Positions 1 to 7,379 of a stretch of DNA of 64,000 nucleotides are shown piece after piece. This DNA comes from Pseudonocardiales bacterium. GTDB lineage: Bacteria; Actinomycetota; Actinomycetes; Mycobacteriales; Pseudonocardiaceae. A model generated the notes under the pieces. That model searched no databases. It was not told where the DNA came from and was given only the letters and a program-made list of their open reading frames with translations. A program made the position numbers and the translations under genes. Where the stretch lies: contig JAFAWY010000050.1 in the NCBI GenBank assembly GCA_019241525.1, positions 1-64,000 of the forward strand, given 5' to 3'. The first letter of the stretch is position 1. Every line of letters begins with the position of its first letter.

Positions 1-523
1 CACCGATTGGCCGTGCCCACCACAGGTTGCCACCGGCGCAACCTGCTCCTGCAACTGCCAGAGCTGACCCCGATGGCCAGTAGTCACACCGACGCCACCC
101 AGACCGATCTCAAACAATGCGCTTTCGAATAGTTGTCGTCACCAGCAGTACGTCCGTCTCCCCGAGCCAAGCACGCTGTCTGCGTGGCCGGCACCGTGCA
201 TGCCCACGGCGACCAGATCAAGGTGGCGAGGAGCCCTGCACATCCGATCGGCCTCGACACACGACACACTCGGCAATGCGCTCAGCTGATCCACAGTGGC
301 GCGGCTACGTCGGCGGCGCGGATAGCAACGCTATGTCCACCCCAATCCGCACCATCTCGTGGTGCAGGCGGTGGCCACGTGCATCAACGCATCGTGCGGG
401 ACGTGCGCGAGCAAAGATCCAGCCGCTGCTCGGCTACCCGTCGGCGGTGGAACTTCGAGGTGCGATGGCCTTTCCTCTGCTTAGGTTGGCCTGTCGATGG
501 CTGGTGCGGCCGACACTGCCTGG
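1..523. other. No convincing gene at left edge
   Basis: The only hint of coding is an open plus-strand frame entering from the window edge and ending at TAG 130-132 (43 codons, no start seen). It could be the tail of a truncated gene but matches nothing I recognise. The longer open frames here on both strands have poor codon use and no ribosome binding site. Confidence 0.3.
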
Positions 524-1057
524 TCATGCTGCGCGTTCGCTGAGCTTGCGCAGCGCAGTCTGGCGTAGTTGCTCATGCGCGCGGTCGGCACCGATCAGAT
601 CATCGACGGTGGACGGTTCCGCCCGGAGCACGCCCAGCAGCACGTGCCACACGTCGATGTCCTTGCTGCCCAACCACACCGCTTCGCGCAGCGCGCACTC
701 CAGGGACTTCTTGGCGCTCCGGTGAAAAGGAATGTGCCCACCGCGCCATCGCCTCGCCGGTCGGTCCAGCGCACCCTCGCCGAAGTGCAATTCGACCGAG
801 GCACGCACGCGGTCAATATCGATCCCCAGGCTGGCCAGCGCCTCGGTGTCGAGCTCCGGTCCGCTGTCTCGGGCCACCCGCCGGCGCAGGCCGGCCGCGT
901 CGCATCCCAAGTCAGCAAAGGCCGCGGACACCCTATTAGCGGAGGCCAGTGCGAGAAGCAGGTGCCCGACCTCAATCCGCTCACTGCGCAAATCCCGCGC
1001 CTCTTCCTGGGCGAGGACTACGGCGCTTCGCGCTTGCCTGCTGAACCGTTCGAACAT
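524..1057 (-). CDS. Clp N-terminal (ClpC-N-like) domain protein
   Basis: A 177-residue protein opening with MFERFSRQARSAVVLAQEEA, the typical start of ClpC. Two Clp_N-type helical repeats are visible, about residues 5-75 and 90-155, and there are no AAA modules, so it is a stand-alone N-domain protein. Such proteins may act as adaptors or decoys for the Clp protease; that is inference. The start follows AGAGGTGGG on the minus strand. It lies 16 nt after the small HTH gene and is probably co-transcribed with it from the operator-promoter at 1294-1330. Confidence 0.85.
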   Translation of the reverse strand: MFERFSRQARSAVVLAQEEARDLRSERIEVGHLLLALASANRVSAAFADLGCDAAGLRRRVARDSGPELDTEALASLGIDIDRVRASVELHFGEGALDRPARRWRGGHIPFHRSAKKSLECALREAVWLGSKDIDVWHVLLGVLRAEPSTVDDLIGADRAHEQLRQTALRKLSERAA

Positions 1058-1073
1058 TTCCGCCTACCCACCT

Positions 1074-1286
1074 CTAACCGATGTCTCGATGCTTCTTGTG
1101 CACTGCCTGCCGGGTGACCCCGAGCACGTCTGCGATCTCCTGCCAGGACCAACCGGATCGACGCGCGTTGGCGACCTGCAGCGTCTCCAAACGATCGGCC
1201 AGATCCCGTAACGCGCGCACCGAACGCAGGCCCATTTCCGGGTCGGAGTTGGTCGCTTGGTCCGCCAGCGCCCCGTGTTCCGCCAT
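1074..1286 (-). CDS. Small HTH DNA-binding protein, partner of Clp-N protein
   Basis: A 70-residue protein starting MAEHGALADQ. The C-terminal half (WSWQEIADVLGVTRQAVHKK, about residues 45-64) is a clear helix-turn-helix with the recognition helix near the end. An in-frame upstream start at 1343 would add 19 residues that cover the operator, so I prefer ATG 1286, which sits 7 nt after a TAAGTT box and could be leaderless. It is first in a two-gene operon with the Clp-N protein. It probably binds the palindrome just upstream and represses itself (inference). Confidence 0.75.
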   Translation of the reverse strand: MAEHGALADQATNSDPEMGLRSVRALRDLADRLETLQVANARRSGWSWQEIADVLGVTRQAVHKKHRDIG

Positions 1287-1293
1287 GGCAGGC

Positions 1294-1330
1294 AACTTAG
1301 GTTGACAAGCGCATGTTGTCAACCTAAGTT
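1294..1330. promoter_or_regulatory. Symmetrical divergent promoter/operator
   Basis: A perfect inverted repeat: AACTTAGGTTGACAA (1294-1308), 7-nt spacer, TTGTCAACCTAAGTT (1316-1330). On each strand this gives TTGACA, 17 nt, TAAGTT, an ideal sigma70-type promoter in both directions. On the minus strand the -10 is 7 nt from ATG 1286. TGTCAAC-CTAA-GTTGACA (1317-1334) is itself a shorter palindrome, repeated imperfectly on the left side. Confidence 0.8.
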
Positions 1331-1360
1331 GACATTTAGTCATCGTCAGGCGATTACGTT

Positions 1361-1978
1361 GTGGGGTTGCCGAACCAAACCGGAGCGATCCCAGGACCGC
1401 GGCCCAGGCCGACTCCGCCCGACTGTCCGGCTGAGAGCCACCGGGAGAAACCAGCGAGCATCGCGGGGACGGACTGGCCAGGAGGTGCGTTTCCGCGAGA
1501 CGCTGTTTCGGTGCATGACAAGCCGTGGGCTCGTGCCCGCCTAGCGTCGTTACGTCCTGGCAAGGGTGACCGTAGCGGGCGGGCCATCCGCAGCCACGGT
1601 ATCCGCGTTAGCTCGACCGCCGACAGTGCCGAAGCAAGGGAGTCGGTGGCCGTGGCCGGCAGTGTCGCCGTGGCCGGCAGCGCGGCTACAGCAGGCAGTG
1701 TCGCGGTGGCCGGCAGCGTCGCCGTGGCCGGCAGCGCGGCCACGGCAGGTAGTGTCGCGGTGGCCGGCAGCGTGGCCACCGCGGGCAGCGTCGGGGTTGT
1801 GGGCAGCGTCGCAACCATGTTCAGCGCTGGCATCAGAGCGTGCATCGGATGTTTGGCATGCGTCGGCTGCTGCCGGTGCGTGGGTTGCATCGGCTGCATT
1901 GACTGCGTGGACTGCATCGGCTGTATCGGCTGCGTTGGACTGCGGGGCGCCGTGGGCCAACGCGGTACGCGGGCCTGA
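1361..1978 (+). CDS. Possible repeat-bearing protein (doubtful)
   Basis: An open frame of 205 codons starting GTG 1361, about 25 nt after the plus-strand half of the symmetrical promoter. It carries the V-A-G-S-V-A hexapeptide array (about residues 98-151), which fits the left-handed beta-helix hexapeptide pattern, then the Cys-Ile-Gly tail. No ribosome binding site precedes it. Alternatives are a minus-strand gene or no gene at all. Confidence 0.2.
   Translation: MGLPNQTGAIPGPRPRPTPPDCPAESHREKPASIAGTDWPGGAFPRDAVSVHDKPWARARLASLRPGKGDRSGRAIRSHGIRVSSTADSAEARESVAVAGSVAVAGSAATAGSVAVAGSVAVAGSAATAGSVAVAGSVATAGSVGVVGSVATMFSAGIRACIGCLACVGCCRCVGCIGCIDCVDCIGCIGCVGLRGAVGQRGTRA
1652..1813. repeat. Nine 18-bp tandem units in a 54-bp higher-order pattern
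   Basis: Nine degenerate 18-bp units (GTGGCCGGCAGYGTCGCC type) run without interruption; units 1-3 and 4-6 repeat as 54-bp blocks. The tract is open in several frames because 18 is a multiple of three. On the plus strand (GTG 1361 to stop 1978) it reads V-A-G-S-V-A hexapeptides with high GC at third positions. On the minus strand, frames from 1981 and 2103 read A-A-G-H-x-D and A-T-L-P-A-T. I cannot decide which frame, if any, is translated. Confidence 0.8.
1841..1939. repeat. 9-bp tandem repeat (C-[IV]-[GD] codons on plus strand)
   Basis: In the same open plus-strand frame as the 18-bp array, degenerate 9-bp units of the type TGCATCGGC give a Cys-Ile-Gly-like tripeptide repeat. On the minus strand the same bases read Q-P-M/Q-P-T or A-A-D triplets. 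The Cys-rich reading is unusual for an actinobacterial protein, which is why I do not call a gene. Confidence 0.6.
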
Positions 1979-2074
1979 CATTCACTCGAATCAGGAATAA
2001 CCGCGCGCCATTCACGGATTATGCAAAAATTCTGAGCAGGCTTTTCCGTCGAAGCCGTTAATTTCGCCGAAACC

Positions 2075-2248
2075 CTAGCTGCGCCGTGGGTCCCCGGATG
2101 CAAAGGCCGCGACGGATTGCCTGATCATGCCTAGGCGGTCGCGCACCCGGTCGTAGGCTCGTCCGGCCCGATCCGCCACGGCGGCCTCACCGAATTCGAA
2201 CCCCGGGCGAGCTATCGCCGGCTCGTCGGCTAGTTGACCATGCTCAGG
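2075..2248 (-). pseudogene. C-terminal fragment of an unidentified gene
   Basis: Between an in-frame stop at 2249-2251 and TAG at 2075-2077 the minus strand has an actinobacterial-looking open frame including ARPGFEFGEAAVADRAGRAY and ending SGDPRRS. The only start inside is GTG 2179, which would leave 34 residues. It looks like the helical tail of a lost gene, perhaps an ESX/WXG-type helical protein, but that is a guess from composition. Confidence 0.3.
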
Positions 2249-2396
2249 CTATCGAGCGGTATTCAAGGTTTCATGGCGCTTTGTTTCCTATATGAGCCTC
2301 GCCGAACGCGGCACCACTGTTAATATGCGCGCTATTTCTGGGTTTCGCCCAGCGGAGCACACGTCTGCGCAGCTTCTAACCTGCAATGTGCACGAA

Positions 2397-2433
2397 AGTC
2401 CACCAGGAACGGTCTGGTCGATCCTGGTGGACT
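2397..2433. repeat. Perfect 12-bp inverted repeat (hairpin)
   Basis: AGTCCACCAGGA (2397-2408) and TCCTGGTGGACT (2422-2433) are exact reverse complements around a 13-nt loop. No gene end is adjacent and no T-run follows on either strand. It could be a terminator left from a lost gene or part of a mobile-element end. Confidence 0.6.
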
Positions 2434-2552
2434 GGGTATTGCAAGGCTTTAGTTCAATACCGGTTGCGACACTGTCGCCTTGGGTTCATCGAAGATCACC
2501 ACGTTGGAGTCGGAGGCTGTTTGACTCACGGTAGAAGCGGCTGGTGTCGGCG

Positions 2553-2816
2553 TCAGCGTGGTGGCGGGATGAGCTCGGAGCGGGCCGCGAGGAGAGCGCT
2601 GATGGTGGCGCAGGCCTTTCCCTCGCACATCAGATCGATCGCCGAGCGCAGCTCGATGATCGCGCGGTCAGGGATGTGATCCCAGTGGCCGGCCGCAGTG
2701 GCGATCCGATCCACGAGGGGGACGATGTCGTCGAGCGGCGCTTCGGACATGAAGGCGGCGACTAGGGCATCGACATCACGGACGAGGTTTTGTTGGGTGG
2801 TGTCGGATCCGCTCAT
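2553..2816 (-). CDS. Small conserved-looking hypothetical protein, 87 aa
   Basis: Starting at ATG 2816, the protein (MSGSDTTQQNLVRDVDALVA...) is an amphipathic, probably all-helical acidic protein with a CEGKACATISALLAARSEL-type C-terminal helix. I do not recognise the family. Codon use is actinobacterial, unlike the neighbouring non-coding frames. A longer start at 2873 would add 19 residues. TACGGT lies 8 nt before ATG 2816, so the message may be leaderless. Confidence 0.55.
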   Translation of the reverse strand: MSGSDTTQQNLVRDVDALVAAFMSEAPLDDIVPLVDRIATAAGHWDHIPDRAIIELRSAIDLMCEGKACATISALLAARSELIPPPR

Positions 2817-3159
2817 GCACACTGACCGTAGTCGCTGATCGCCTATCGTTAGTGCTCCCACGCGTACCGTCACCCGCTCGTGATTGCCAGTAACCGGTCG
2901 CCCGCCACAACCGCTCCCGTTGACATGCGATTGAGTCGAAACGGTTCAACGCGGCCAATCGATGCACTGAACAGCGTTCCCGCGCACATTCGGCACCGAC
3001 ACAACTCCGCGTTGCCCCGGGCAGCGAATCGAAGGCCACAAGTCCGCCACGGCTACGCCGCAAGTGAGTTACCAGTTTTGAGCAGGCCTTTGGGCTGGCC
3101 TCATCGAGGGAGCGGGGCGGCGACGAGCCGACATGACCGCGCCGGCGGCAGCTCGCTGG
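2817..3159. other. Gene-free stretch
   Basis: No gene, repeat or RNA signature was found between the 87-aa hypothetical gene and the VOC gene. Confidence 0.5.
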
Positions 3160-3585
3160 CTAGGCGCTGGTTGCTGTCCTGGTAAGCGATTGGGAGAACC
3201 TGATGTGGTTGCCGGCCGGGTCACGAAACGCACAGTCACGCACGCCGTAGGGCTGGTCGATCGGTTCCTGCAGGACCTCCGCCCCGGCGGCTTGGATCTG
3301 TTCGAAGGTCGCGTCACAGTCGTCGGTTTTGAAGATAAGGCTCCCTAGCGCACCTTTCGCTAGCAGCTCCGACAACGCCCGCGCGTCCTCTGGCGAGCGT
3401 CCCATCTCCGGCAGGATCAGCCCGATCTCCAGCTCCGGTTGACTTTCTGGGCCGACTGTCAGCCAGCGCATGTCACCGAGCGGAGCGTCGACGCGCAGCT
3501 GCAGACCAAGTACATCCCGGTAGAAAATCAAAGCCTTGTCCTGGTCATCGACGATCACGAAGGTGTGCGAGACGGTCAAGTTCAT
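3160..3585 (-). CDS. VOC (glyoxalase/bleomycin-resistance fold) protein
   Basis: A 141-residue single VOC module. The N-terminal beta-alpha unit (VSHTFVIVDDQDKALIFYRD) and C-terminal RDPAGNHIRFSQ are diagnostic; metal-ligand-type positions include His7 and the Glu in LEIGLIL. The substrate is unknown. In actinobacteria such proteins are often paired with a small AraC regulator, which here follows on the same strand but is broken. The start ATG 3585 has TAGCCT 7 nt upstream, suggesting a leaderless message. Confidence 0.85.
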   Translation of the reverse strand: MNLTVSHTFVIVDDQDKALIFYRDVLGLQLRVDAPLGDMRWLTVGPESQPELEIGLILPEMGRSPEDARALSELLAKGALGSLIFKTDDCDATFEQIQAAGAEVLQEPIDQPYGVRDCAFRDPAGNHIRFSQSLTRTATSA

Positions 3586-3592
3586 GGCGGCG

Positions 3593-3598
3593 AGGCTA
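3593..3598 (-). promoter_or_regulatory. -10 box of VOC gene (leaderless)
   Basis: TAGCCT on the minus strand, 7 nt from ATG 3585, with no Shine-Dalgarno sequence between. Same geometry as at several other genes in the window. Confidence 0.45.
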
Positions 3599-3638
3599 GC
3601 GGCCTAGCCGAGCGTCCGGCTTCTTCAATCCTGCTCGA

Positions 3639-4063
3639 TCAGCGGCACAGCTTCGGCCGCAACCACGACTTGGCCACGCAGGCCGGCACGGCGGCGGCCG
3701 GGGTCACACGCTGGGCCGCCCTGTACACACTCGGGCTTTGGCCGACCAGCTCGGTGAAACGCGCGCTGAACGAGCCAAGCGAGGATGCGCCGACCGCCAG
3801 GCACACCTCCGTTACCGTCAAGTCGCCGCGACGCAGCAGCGCCATTGCCCGCTCGATGCGCCGGGTCATCAGATAGGTGTAGGCGTTTCGCCGTAGGCCA
3901 AGCGGAACCGGCGGGTAAAGTGCGACGGTGACATAAAGGCGGCGTGTGCCATCGTCGGCACGTCTAACGGCACGGCATACCAGCGGTCCATCAGGTCCCG
4001 TGCCCGCCGCAAGCGGACTAGCTCCTTTTGGTTCAACCGTTCTCGGTTCACGATGCGGAGCAT
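3639..4063 (-). pseudogene. AraC-family regulator, broken by a frameshift
   Basis: Reading from ATG 4063 (preceded by AAGGGG) gives LVRLRRARDLMDRWYAVPLD, then MSPSHFTRRFRLAYGETP, the first AraC helix-turn-helix. The frame then runs into a stop at 3869. The second half (YTYLMTRRIERAMALLRRGD, then VCLAVGASSLGSFSARFTEL and VYR) continues one frame over to 3639. A single missing base near 3885-3890 (GAAACGCCTACACC, where family alignment predicts one more C) explains it. Restored, the protein would be about 141 residues, normal for this short AraC class. It either recently died or carries an assembly error. It would have regulated the VOC gene (inference). Confidence 0.8.
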
Positions 4064-4222
4064 TCCAACAACCCCTTGCTCGTGCCACCTGTATAGCCGA
4101 GTCCGCCCTGACCAAACATCCGGGTCCACTAATGAGCGACCGAGCTGCACCAGGTCCGGATGGTCAGCACCGATAATGTCTACCGCGATGACTTTCCTGA
4201 TGCCTGCTCCGCCAAACTGACT

Positions 4223-4721
4223 ATGCGCGCTGATTGGGATCTGAGCGGCGCACATGCCATCTCTGCGGAATGCGATGTCGCTGTCATTGTCGATGTGCTC
4301 AGCTCCACCACGACCCTGACTGTCGCGGCCGACCGTGGCGATGCAGCCAGAGCTGCGCGTTGCAGTTATCGCCGCCGGTGAACGCTGGCCAGAGGGAAAC
4401 CTTCGACCGGCAGTCGAAGATCAATGGGGTGCGGGCAGCGTCCTCCAGCTTCTTCGCGCTGACGGATGGTCGGCCATCTCCCCCGAAGCGAACACGGTGG
4501 CCGACACCTTTTGCGCTGTTGCCAGAGATCTGGCTACGGCTCTATACGACTGCGCAAGGGGCCGCGAACTGATCAGCATCGGTTATGTCGACGATGTGGA
4601 AACAGCCACCCAACTCGACAGCAGCTCAGTCGTCCCTCGCCTCCAGCATGGCGCATTCACATCCACTCTCTATAGATGTGGCATCCCCGACTGTCGGATA
4701 CTGCGGTTACTGGTTTGGTAG
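4223..4721 (+). pseudogene. comB: 2-phosphosulfolactate phosphatase-like (ComB) remnant
   Basis: From ATG 4223 the N-terminus ECDVAVIVDVLSSTTTLTVA is the ComB family start. After about 40 residues the frame is lost, and the C-terminal third resumes in another frame from about 4347 (VAVIAAGERWPEGNLRPAVE, WGAGSVL, then GRELISIGYVDDVETATQLD) to the stop at 4721. Compared with the usual length of about 230 residues, some 70-80 middle residues are missing. The internal deletion plus frame change make it non-functional. It sits beside the broken AraC gene, so this block is decaying. Confidence 0.75.
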
Positions 4722-4878
4722 AGTCGTCGAGTTTATTTAAGCAGGCCGCAGCCCGCCAGATGAGTGATCGGACCGAACATCCCAAAACAATGGATGTTGC
4801 GTTAGCCGTCGCAAAGCGGTACCATTTCGCAGTGACCCCTATGGGATGCGTCAAGTATTTACGGTAACGATTGGATGC

Positions 4879-5304
4879 ATGCAGGTGGCAACAGGCAAGG
4901 TTGTGCGGTTCGACGAATTTCGCGGCTACGGTTTCGTGGCTCCCGACCTCGGCGGCGAAGACGTATTTATACATGTCAACGACCTTGACTTTGACAAGCG
5001 CTTAATTGGACCGGGCACGTTAGTTGAGTTCGATGTCGAAGATGGCGACCGAGGCCCGAAGGCTTCCCGGGTCCGGATTCTGGGTCGGCCCACCAGTCCA
5101 CCGACGGCGATAAGTACAACAAACACACCTTCGCGTACGGCCACGGATGACGGCCTTTGTGACGTGCTTTCCAAAAAAGAATTTCTTGATGAGGTTACTG
5201 AAACTCTTCTCAATGCTAGCCCCACTATGACGGCCGAGCAAATATTACGCATACGGGAGGGTCTGGTCAGGATAGCCGATTCGCATGGGTGGATCGAGGC
5301 ATAG
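4879..5304 (+). CDS. Cold-shock domain protein with C-terminal extension
   Basis: A 141-residue protein. Residues 3-68 are a cold-shock domain: GKVVRFDEFRGYGFVAPDLG holds the RNP1-like aromatic motif and DVFIHVNDL the RNP2-like one. A variable linker rich in Thr/Pro is followed by a conserved helical tail (DDGLCDVLSKKEFLDEVTE ... HGWIEA) typical of an actinobacterial subfamily. It should bind single-stranded RNA or DNA. ATG 4879 is chosen because the domain begins there; the upstream in-frame ATG 4846 would add 11 unconserved residues. No clear partner gene is adjacent. Confidence 0.85.
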   Translation: MQVATGKVVRFDEFRGYGFVAPDLGGEDVFIHVNDLDFDKRLIGPGTLVEFDVEDGDRGPKASRVRILGRPTSPPTAISTTNTPSRTATDDGLCDVLSKKEFLDEVTETLLNASPTMTAEQILRIREGLVRIADSHGWIEA

Positions 5305-5544
5305 CGCAGTGCCGTGAGCAGACGGTATGCCAGTAGCCTGTCGGGTCATCGATTAACGGCGGCCGTGGCGACCTGCCGCATCACTCATATCCGCGGATTC
5401 GGACCCACCCTGACGGTCCGAGGCCAACGCATCGGCCGGATCACCATCGAGAACCGACTGATGTCATTCACCTCACCCACAGCGACTTAGCCAGTCGGCC
5501 CACACCTCGGTGGCCACCGTCGTGCGGGCTCCCAAGACATCGGA
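5305..5544. other. Gene-free; one 58-codon open frame
   Basis: GTG 5314 to TAG 5488-5490 encodes an Arg-rich 58-residue peptide (MSRRYASSLSGHRLTAAVAT...). It lacks a ribosome binding site and family match; I do not call it. Confidence 0.3.
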
Positions 5545-6076
5545 CTACGTGACATCATAGATCTCAAGACTTCGACAGCAATACAGCATCCGCCGTCCCT
5601 GCCGTAGCCGACGCAATCGACCCGGATGCCTCACCGGGACAAGCACTGACCTCCACCGCGGGCCAGCAACACCTTCTGCGTTGGTCGGCAACTCCCCCAC
5701 TCGCCTAGGAGGCCGGATACCGCTTCGAGCTCGCCAGCCGGAAGTGCGCCCGTCGACAGCCGTGCGCAACACGGTGCCGCCTGCCCCGACTCCGTCCCGG
5801 AGTAGTCCGCCTATCGCTTTAGCGACCTCGTCGACATACCCTGGTCGCCGGCTCCCGGGAAACCGACCCGCACGTCGCCGTCTCGACGCGCTCTATGTTG
5901 CCGTCTGCCTCTCCGACCGCAACCGCGCGCATAGCGCGCAACAACTCCAGCGCCGAAAGCACTCGGAACATCTCATGTGAAAGTTGCCGAAGGTCTGGAC
6001 GCTTCAGTATGCCGGGCCGGGCAGTTGGTAGGTCTGCGAGGGACTCGTTGGTTTCCGCTTTGCCAACCAGTGGCCG
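5545..6076 (-). pseudogene. Degraded unidentified coding sequence
   Basis: The minus strand from 6076 reads PTARPGILKRPDLRQLSHEM, then FRVLSALELLRAMRAVAVGE and ADGNIERVE, before a stop at 5819. An overlapping frame then continues GYVDEVAKAIGGLLRDGVGA, then GTVLRTAVDGR, and runs to 5545. The two look like one gene split by a frameshift near 5840-5890. No proper start is visible. I do not recognise the family. Confidence 0.3.
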
Positions 6077-6967
6077 TCAGGTCGTGTCATCCCGCCGGGC
6101 ATACCTGCATACACGCCGCCCCGTCACGGGACACCCGACTGGAGCAGCCAGCGATCGCTGGGGGTTGGTAACCGGTGTTCCGCCCCGTACGAACCACCGT
6201 TTTCGTGTTACGTCAACCTTCTCGTGGATGGGAAGAGATCCGAAAACTGTCGCGATGACGTTCCCGCCGCAGTGGCAATGCTGCCCAGCCTACGATCGCT
6301 ACCCGCGACCGTTGGTAATGACCCTGCAGTTGATCAGACGTGTAGGTCGGGGCCACACTATTCGCTCAGGAGAAAACTACACTGGTATGCAGATGGGTGC
6401 ACTGTACTTTGCGCCGAGTCGGCTCTGCCCTGGCGCGTTCTATCATAAATAGTTGTGGGAAATCTCTGACCAACCATCGCCAACGGTGGTAGGCAGCAGT
6501 AGAGCGCATGTACCGGGCGGGTGAACAGTTTCAGCAGGTAGAGCGCCTTCACCGCGGTGGTGACACCGGCACTCACACCGTGTCGCCATCGCTCGTCGCT
6601 TGGTGGCACGGAGCATGATTTGCCAGCGATCGCCCACGCGGTGGGGGATCACATCAGATCCCACCTACCCCATCACCATCGAGGTCATCTGCCTGACTTA
6701 CGGACGCAACCGCGGCGGTGGCACAAGGCAGTATAGGAAGAGTACGTTGTGCGTCGGGCAGTATTGTGGAATCGAACTTACGGAGAGTATTCAGGCAAAT
6801 ATTCTTCGTTGCCTCCCGTTAGGTACCGGCCGCTTGGGGCTACGTCGAAGCAAGCCAGCGCTACGTATGAGAAAACCAACTCTGGACTACGTAGCCGGGC
6901 CTCGCAGATTTAGGTGCATCTACTGATTGCTCATGAGGCTACACCTGGGCAGGGTATGGGAAACTGA
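6077..6967. other. Gene-free stretch of about 0.9 kb
   Basis: Open frames here have unlike-actinobacterial composition (many Cys, Trp, His) and no ribosome binding sites. GC content and codon bias look random. Probably decayed sequence. Confidence 0.5.
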
Positions 6968-7033
6968 ATGGACATTACGCCGATGCCGCGTTTTGCCCTG
7001 GTACCGCCGGGACGCTTTACCGAGGAGGATTTG

Positions 7034-7135
7034 ATGTCTGACGCACTAGGCCTTGCGGAGATCGACGAACCGGAGATCGAGCGGCTAGCCGCCGACATCC
7101 CGTCGCCGCGACGCGCCAGTGCGGGGAGCGGATGA
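7034..7135 (+). CDS. Small acidic peptide, 33 aa, with strong ribosome binding site
   Basis: ATG 7034 is preceded 5 nt upstream by a full GAGGAGG (7022-7028), one of the best ribosome binding sites in the region. The peptide (MSDALGLAEIDEPEIERLAA...SAGSG) has an acidic helical N-terminus and a small Ser/Gly/Ala tail. An in-frame upstream ATG at 6968 would give 55 residues but lacks a site of that quality. It could be a real small protein, a peptide precursor, or the 5' end of a truncated gene. The flavoenzyme gene follows 244 nt later. Confidence 0.4.
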   Translation: MSDALGLAEIDEPEIERLAADIPSPRRASAGSG

Positions 7136-7379
7136 CTCTTGGCGATGGCGTAGTAGCGCACGGTTAGCCCGACGCGGGCCGCACTGCCGCCATCGATGTC
7201 TTCGCAGAGGTGGTTGCCAACGCGTACGCAACGCGTTGTCCCATCACTCCATGATGTCGAAATACTCCGATTCGTTAACATATGGGAAATGGTCCGCCGC
7301 CGCCGATAAGGGCTGGCAGCGTCACCCGGATCCCGGCAGAACTCAATTACGACGCACCGCCAGGTCTGGGAGCTGTTTC

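Noticed and set aside
2170-2210. tRNA-like GTTCGAATTC on the minus strand
   Set aside because: No matching T-stem, anticodon arm or acceptor stem could be folded; the bases fit a coding fragment better.
5895-6452. Plus-strand open frame of 185 codons
   Set aside because: Many Cys/Trp/Ser, no ribosome binding site, and overlaps the better minus-strand remnant.
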